NCBI RefSeq assembly: GCF_013386165.1
Contig: NZ_JACAOS010000003.1
Coordinates: 1,138,369 to 1,202,368 of the forward strand
Length of the DNA stretch: 64,000 bases
Direction: 5' to 3'
Origin: Pseudomonas gingeri
Lineage (GTDB): Bacteria > Pseudomonadota > Gammaproteobacteria > Pseudomonadales > Pseudomonadaceae
Shown: positions 62,601 through 64,000 of the stretch, piece after piece
Layout: every line of letters starts with the position of its first letter
Numbering within the stretch: the stretch's first letter is position 1
Notes under the pieces: generated by a model
Database searches by the model: none
What the model saw: only the letters and a program-made list of their open reading frames with translations
Told to the model about the DNA's origin: nothing
Program-made: the position numbers and the translations under genes

Positions 62601-64000
62601 GGGCTGGCCGGTGGAACCGGAGGTGTAGATGATACAGGCCGGTGTATCTCCCGCCGTATCGCCTTCGAGTGCCACCGGTACCCCGTTCAGCGCCGGCGTC
62701 GACAGGTCCAGGGCGTCCAGGTCCAGCCGTGGCGTGTCCTCTGGGGCCGACAGATCGCTGTGGGTCAGCAACACCAACGCCTCGCTGTCCTCGAGCATGA
62801 AGCGCAAGCGCTCCTCGGGCGCCAGGCGGTCCAACGCCAGGTAAGCGGCCCCGCACTTGAGGGTTGCCAACAGGCTCGTCAGCAGGTCCACCGAGCGATC
62901 CAGCAAGATCGCCACCCGGGTCCCAGGCACCACGCCCCGCTCACGCAGATGGAGGGCCAGGGCATCGGCGCGCTGGTCGAGTTCGGCGTAGGTCAGCGCC
63001 CGCTCGCCCTGACGGGCCGCGATCGCTTGTGGCTGTTGCGCCGCGTGGGCCTCGAACAACCGATGCATCAACTGCCCCTGCGGATAGGCGCGGTCGGTGG
63101 CATTGAGATCAGTCAGCAGGTATTCACGCTCGGCGCTGCCAAGCAACGGCACCTGCTCCAGCACCTGCTGCTCATCGGCGACCATCGCTTCCAGCACGCG
63201 CTGGAAGTACCCCAGGTAACGCTGCATGGTGCTTTCGTCGAACAGCGCCGTGGCGTATTCCAGGGAACCGAACAGGCAGTCGCCCACTTCAACCATGTCC
63301 AACACCAGGTCAAACTTGGCCGCGTAACTAGTCACCGCCAGCCCTTGCAGGGCCATGTCACCGAGCGCCAGATCACCCTCTTCATTGTTCTGCCAGGACA
63401 GCATCGCCTGGAATACCGGGCTGTGGGACAGGCTGCGCTGCGGACGCACCACCTCCACCACCTGCTCGAACGGCAGGTCCTGGTTGGCCTGGGCCGCCAG
63501 GGTCTGGCGCTTGACTTGCTGCAGCAAGGCTTTGGCGCTCGGCGCGGCCGAGAGGTCAACGCGTACCGCCAGGGTGTTGACGAAGAACCCGATCAGGTCC
63601 TCCACCTCGGCATGCATGCGGTTGGCCACCGGTGTACCGATCACCACGTCGTCCTGACCGGACAGACGTCCCAGCAACGCGGCCCAAGCGGCCATGACCG
63701 TCATGAACAAGGTGCTGCCATGGCGTTGGCTCAGGGCCTTGAGGCCACGGGTCAGGTCAGCATCGAGCACCAGCGTCACCATATGCCCACTGTAGTCCTG
63801 CTGCGTCGGACGCGGCCGGTCAGTCGGCAAGGCCAGCAAGGCTGGCGCGCCAGCCAGCGTCTGCTGCCAGTACTGCCGTTGCTGCTGCAAGACATCACCG
63901 GTCAACCAGTTGCGCTGCCACAGCGCATAGTCCGCGTACTGCACCGGCAACGCCGGCAACGGATCTTCAGCGCCTTGGCGGAACGCCTCGTAGAGCGCGC
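59604..64000 (-). CDS. nonribosomal peptide synthetase, 3' end with tandem thioesterases (runs off right edge)
   Basis: The window shows about 1465 codons. In order: C-terminal half of a condensation domain (LPVQYADYALWQRNWL onward), an adenylation domain (YTSGSTGQPKGVIV near 62625; FDASSQEIW; GYGPTEATT), a carrier domain (FFSLGGHSLLAVRL near 61445, serine for phosphopantetheine), then two thioesterase domains with GWSFGG (near 61050) and GHSFGG (near 60170). Tandem thioesterases are the hallmark of Pseudomonas lipopeptide synthetases that close the lactone ring. The last adenylation domain sets the C-terminal residue, but its pocket does not match a code I can name. The start lies beyond the window. 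Confidence 0.95.
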   Translation of the reverse strand, partial: ALYEAFRQGAEDPLPALPVQYADYALWQRNWLTGDVLQQQRQYWQQTLAGAPALLALPTDRPRPTQQDYSGHMVTLVLDADLTRGLKALSQRHGSTLFMTVMAAWAALLGRLSGQDDVVIGTPVANRMHAEVEDLIGFFVNTLAVRVDLSAAPSAKALLQQVKRQTLAAQANQDLPFEQVVEVVRPQRSLSHSPVFQAMLSWQNNEEGDLALGDMALQGLAVTSYAAKFDLVLDMVEVGDCLFGSLEYATALFDESTMQRYLGYFQRVLEAMVADEQQVLEQVPLLGSAEREYLLTDLNATDRAYPQGQLMHRLFEAHAAQQPQAIAARQGERALTYAELDQRADALALHLRERGVVPGTRVAILLDRSVDLLTSLLATLKCGAAYLALDRLAPEERLRFMLEDSEALVLLTHSDLSAPEDTPRLDLDALDLSTPALNGVPVALEGDTAGDTPACIIYTSGSTGQPKGVIVTHNGIIRLVQDNGYYHFRSHDRVVFASNPAFDASSQEIWGALLNGGQSVIVDHQVLLDPPAFAELLTRCEVTALFMATALFNLYVGLIPEALARLRVVMCGGERADPVSFRRLRELSGDVQLINGYGPTEATTCASSYAVSDVPPGILNLPIGKPNANVRIYVLDAWREPVPVGVVGEIYIGGAGVALGYLNRPQLTLERFSDDPFSEQVGARLYRTGDLARWLPDGNLEYLARNDGQVKIRGFRVELGEIETNLHQCDGVRNSVVVAREDSPGDKYLVAYYTVHAGAEAPEPGALRAQLGAGLPEYMVPSLFIRLDSLPLTLNGKVDVRALPAPAADQFATRVFEAPEGDLEIRLAQLWAEVLELEQVGRHESFFSLGGHSLLAVRLVSQLVQAGMSVSLAEVFQHASVAALAALLESRTGEVETAKDEQVVPVRTTGSQRPLFLVHEFTGLDLYFPTLGMHIDSDIPVYGLPGVALGEPQLQTMECLATRLLKVMRKVQPQGPYRLAGWSFGGLLAYEIAIQLVGMDEEVEFVGLIDTYMPRLVDHGTARWNLQSAHKQHLLEHCEQFWKARGECADVLAILEGVRATQQSFDFEGLLQHCRDQGALPPELKVYESDDLWRYLDREVAHGHAQAHYTIYPNSVPVHLFTATEMERGVLPHSGYLGWDAVLPLSQLRSIKVSGDHLSLMQAPHIEGLGRAINTALADLADRPPVARSAHQPLLTIQGGRGDHTPVFCVPGAGDSVTGFIGLTDAFGPHWPIHGLQPRGLDGHTVPYSLVETAAEAYLLAIDSVCPEGPVHLLGHSFGGWVVFEMAQRLTARGREVASLTLIDSESPGGNGVVGKPYTAIGVLERLIETMQLAAGKSMEIDHVAFQAQDDVGQMRLLHAGMVRAGLLPQRSAADSMRGPARAFGTALRTDYQPSSIYTGPVRLVLADDPVLDAAGNQREQQSMVSGWRRCAPDLTVWRGPGNHFTILKAPHVQHLARWWQTHQ

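Overview
The window reads as a chromosomal segment of a fluorescent-group Pseudomonas. It is GC-rich, densely packed, full of LysR/TetR/MarR regulators, and carries the Pseudomonas REP inverted repeats (core close to GTAGGAGC-GCTTGCTCGCGA). The right third matches, gene for gene, the quorum-sensing and cyclic-lipopeptide region known from P. corrugata, P. mediterranea and related plant-associated strains. The species is an inference; no rRNA, tRNA, insertion sequence, prophage or CRISPR array was seen.

Left part, about 1-16 kb: an itaconate-degradation-type operon (PrpD-like protein, acyl-CoA dehydrogenase, MaoC hydratase) with a divergent LysR regulator; transaldolase followed by a duplicated REP block; a small secreted protein; a LysR; an HD-GYP-like protein whose HD pair reads HE; a chemoreceptor; a Tat-type HAD phosphatase; a DeoR regulator and MFS transporter; and a small cluster of a TPR-type regulator, beta-propeller protein, DUF899 protein and small membrane protein.

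Middle, about 16-45 kb: an RND efflux operon ending in a YghU-type glutathione oxidoreductase, with a divergent MarR gene and two palindromes between them; a DHA2 drug exporter with LysR; a TetR/O-methyltransferase pair; a zinc alcohol dehydrogenase; a diverged DapF-fold protein; a TetR/amidase pair; an OsmC-YcaO fusion protein; a GNAT acetyltransferase; an MDR oxidoreductase/LysR pair; a small cupin; an AraC-GyrI regulator; and a four-gene ABC importer plus DUF3604 operon under a HutC-type GntR regulator.

Right part, about 45-64 kb: a LuxR receptor, a threonine-exporter-like gene, a LuxI synthase preceded by a good lux box, and a second LuxR-type regulator (RfiA-like) directly after luxI. 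Next come a translationally coupled OMF-MFP-RND operon facing rfiA, a divergent diaminobutyrate aminotransferase, MacA/MacB transporter genes, and the 3' end of a large NRPS gene with two thioesterase domains, which runs off the right edge. Together these fit one unit: AHL sensing leads to RfiA, which would switch on precursor supply (diaminobutyrate), NRPS assembly and export by MacAB and the RND pump of a large cyclic lipopeptide of the corpeptin/syringopeptin type. The genes and layout are seen in the sequence; the product class and wiring are inferred from those relatives.
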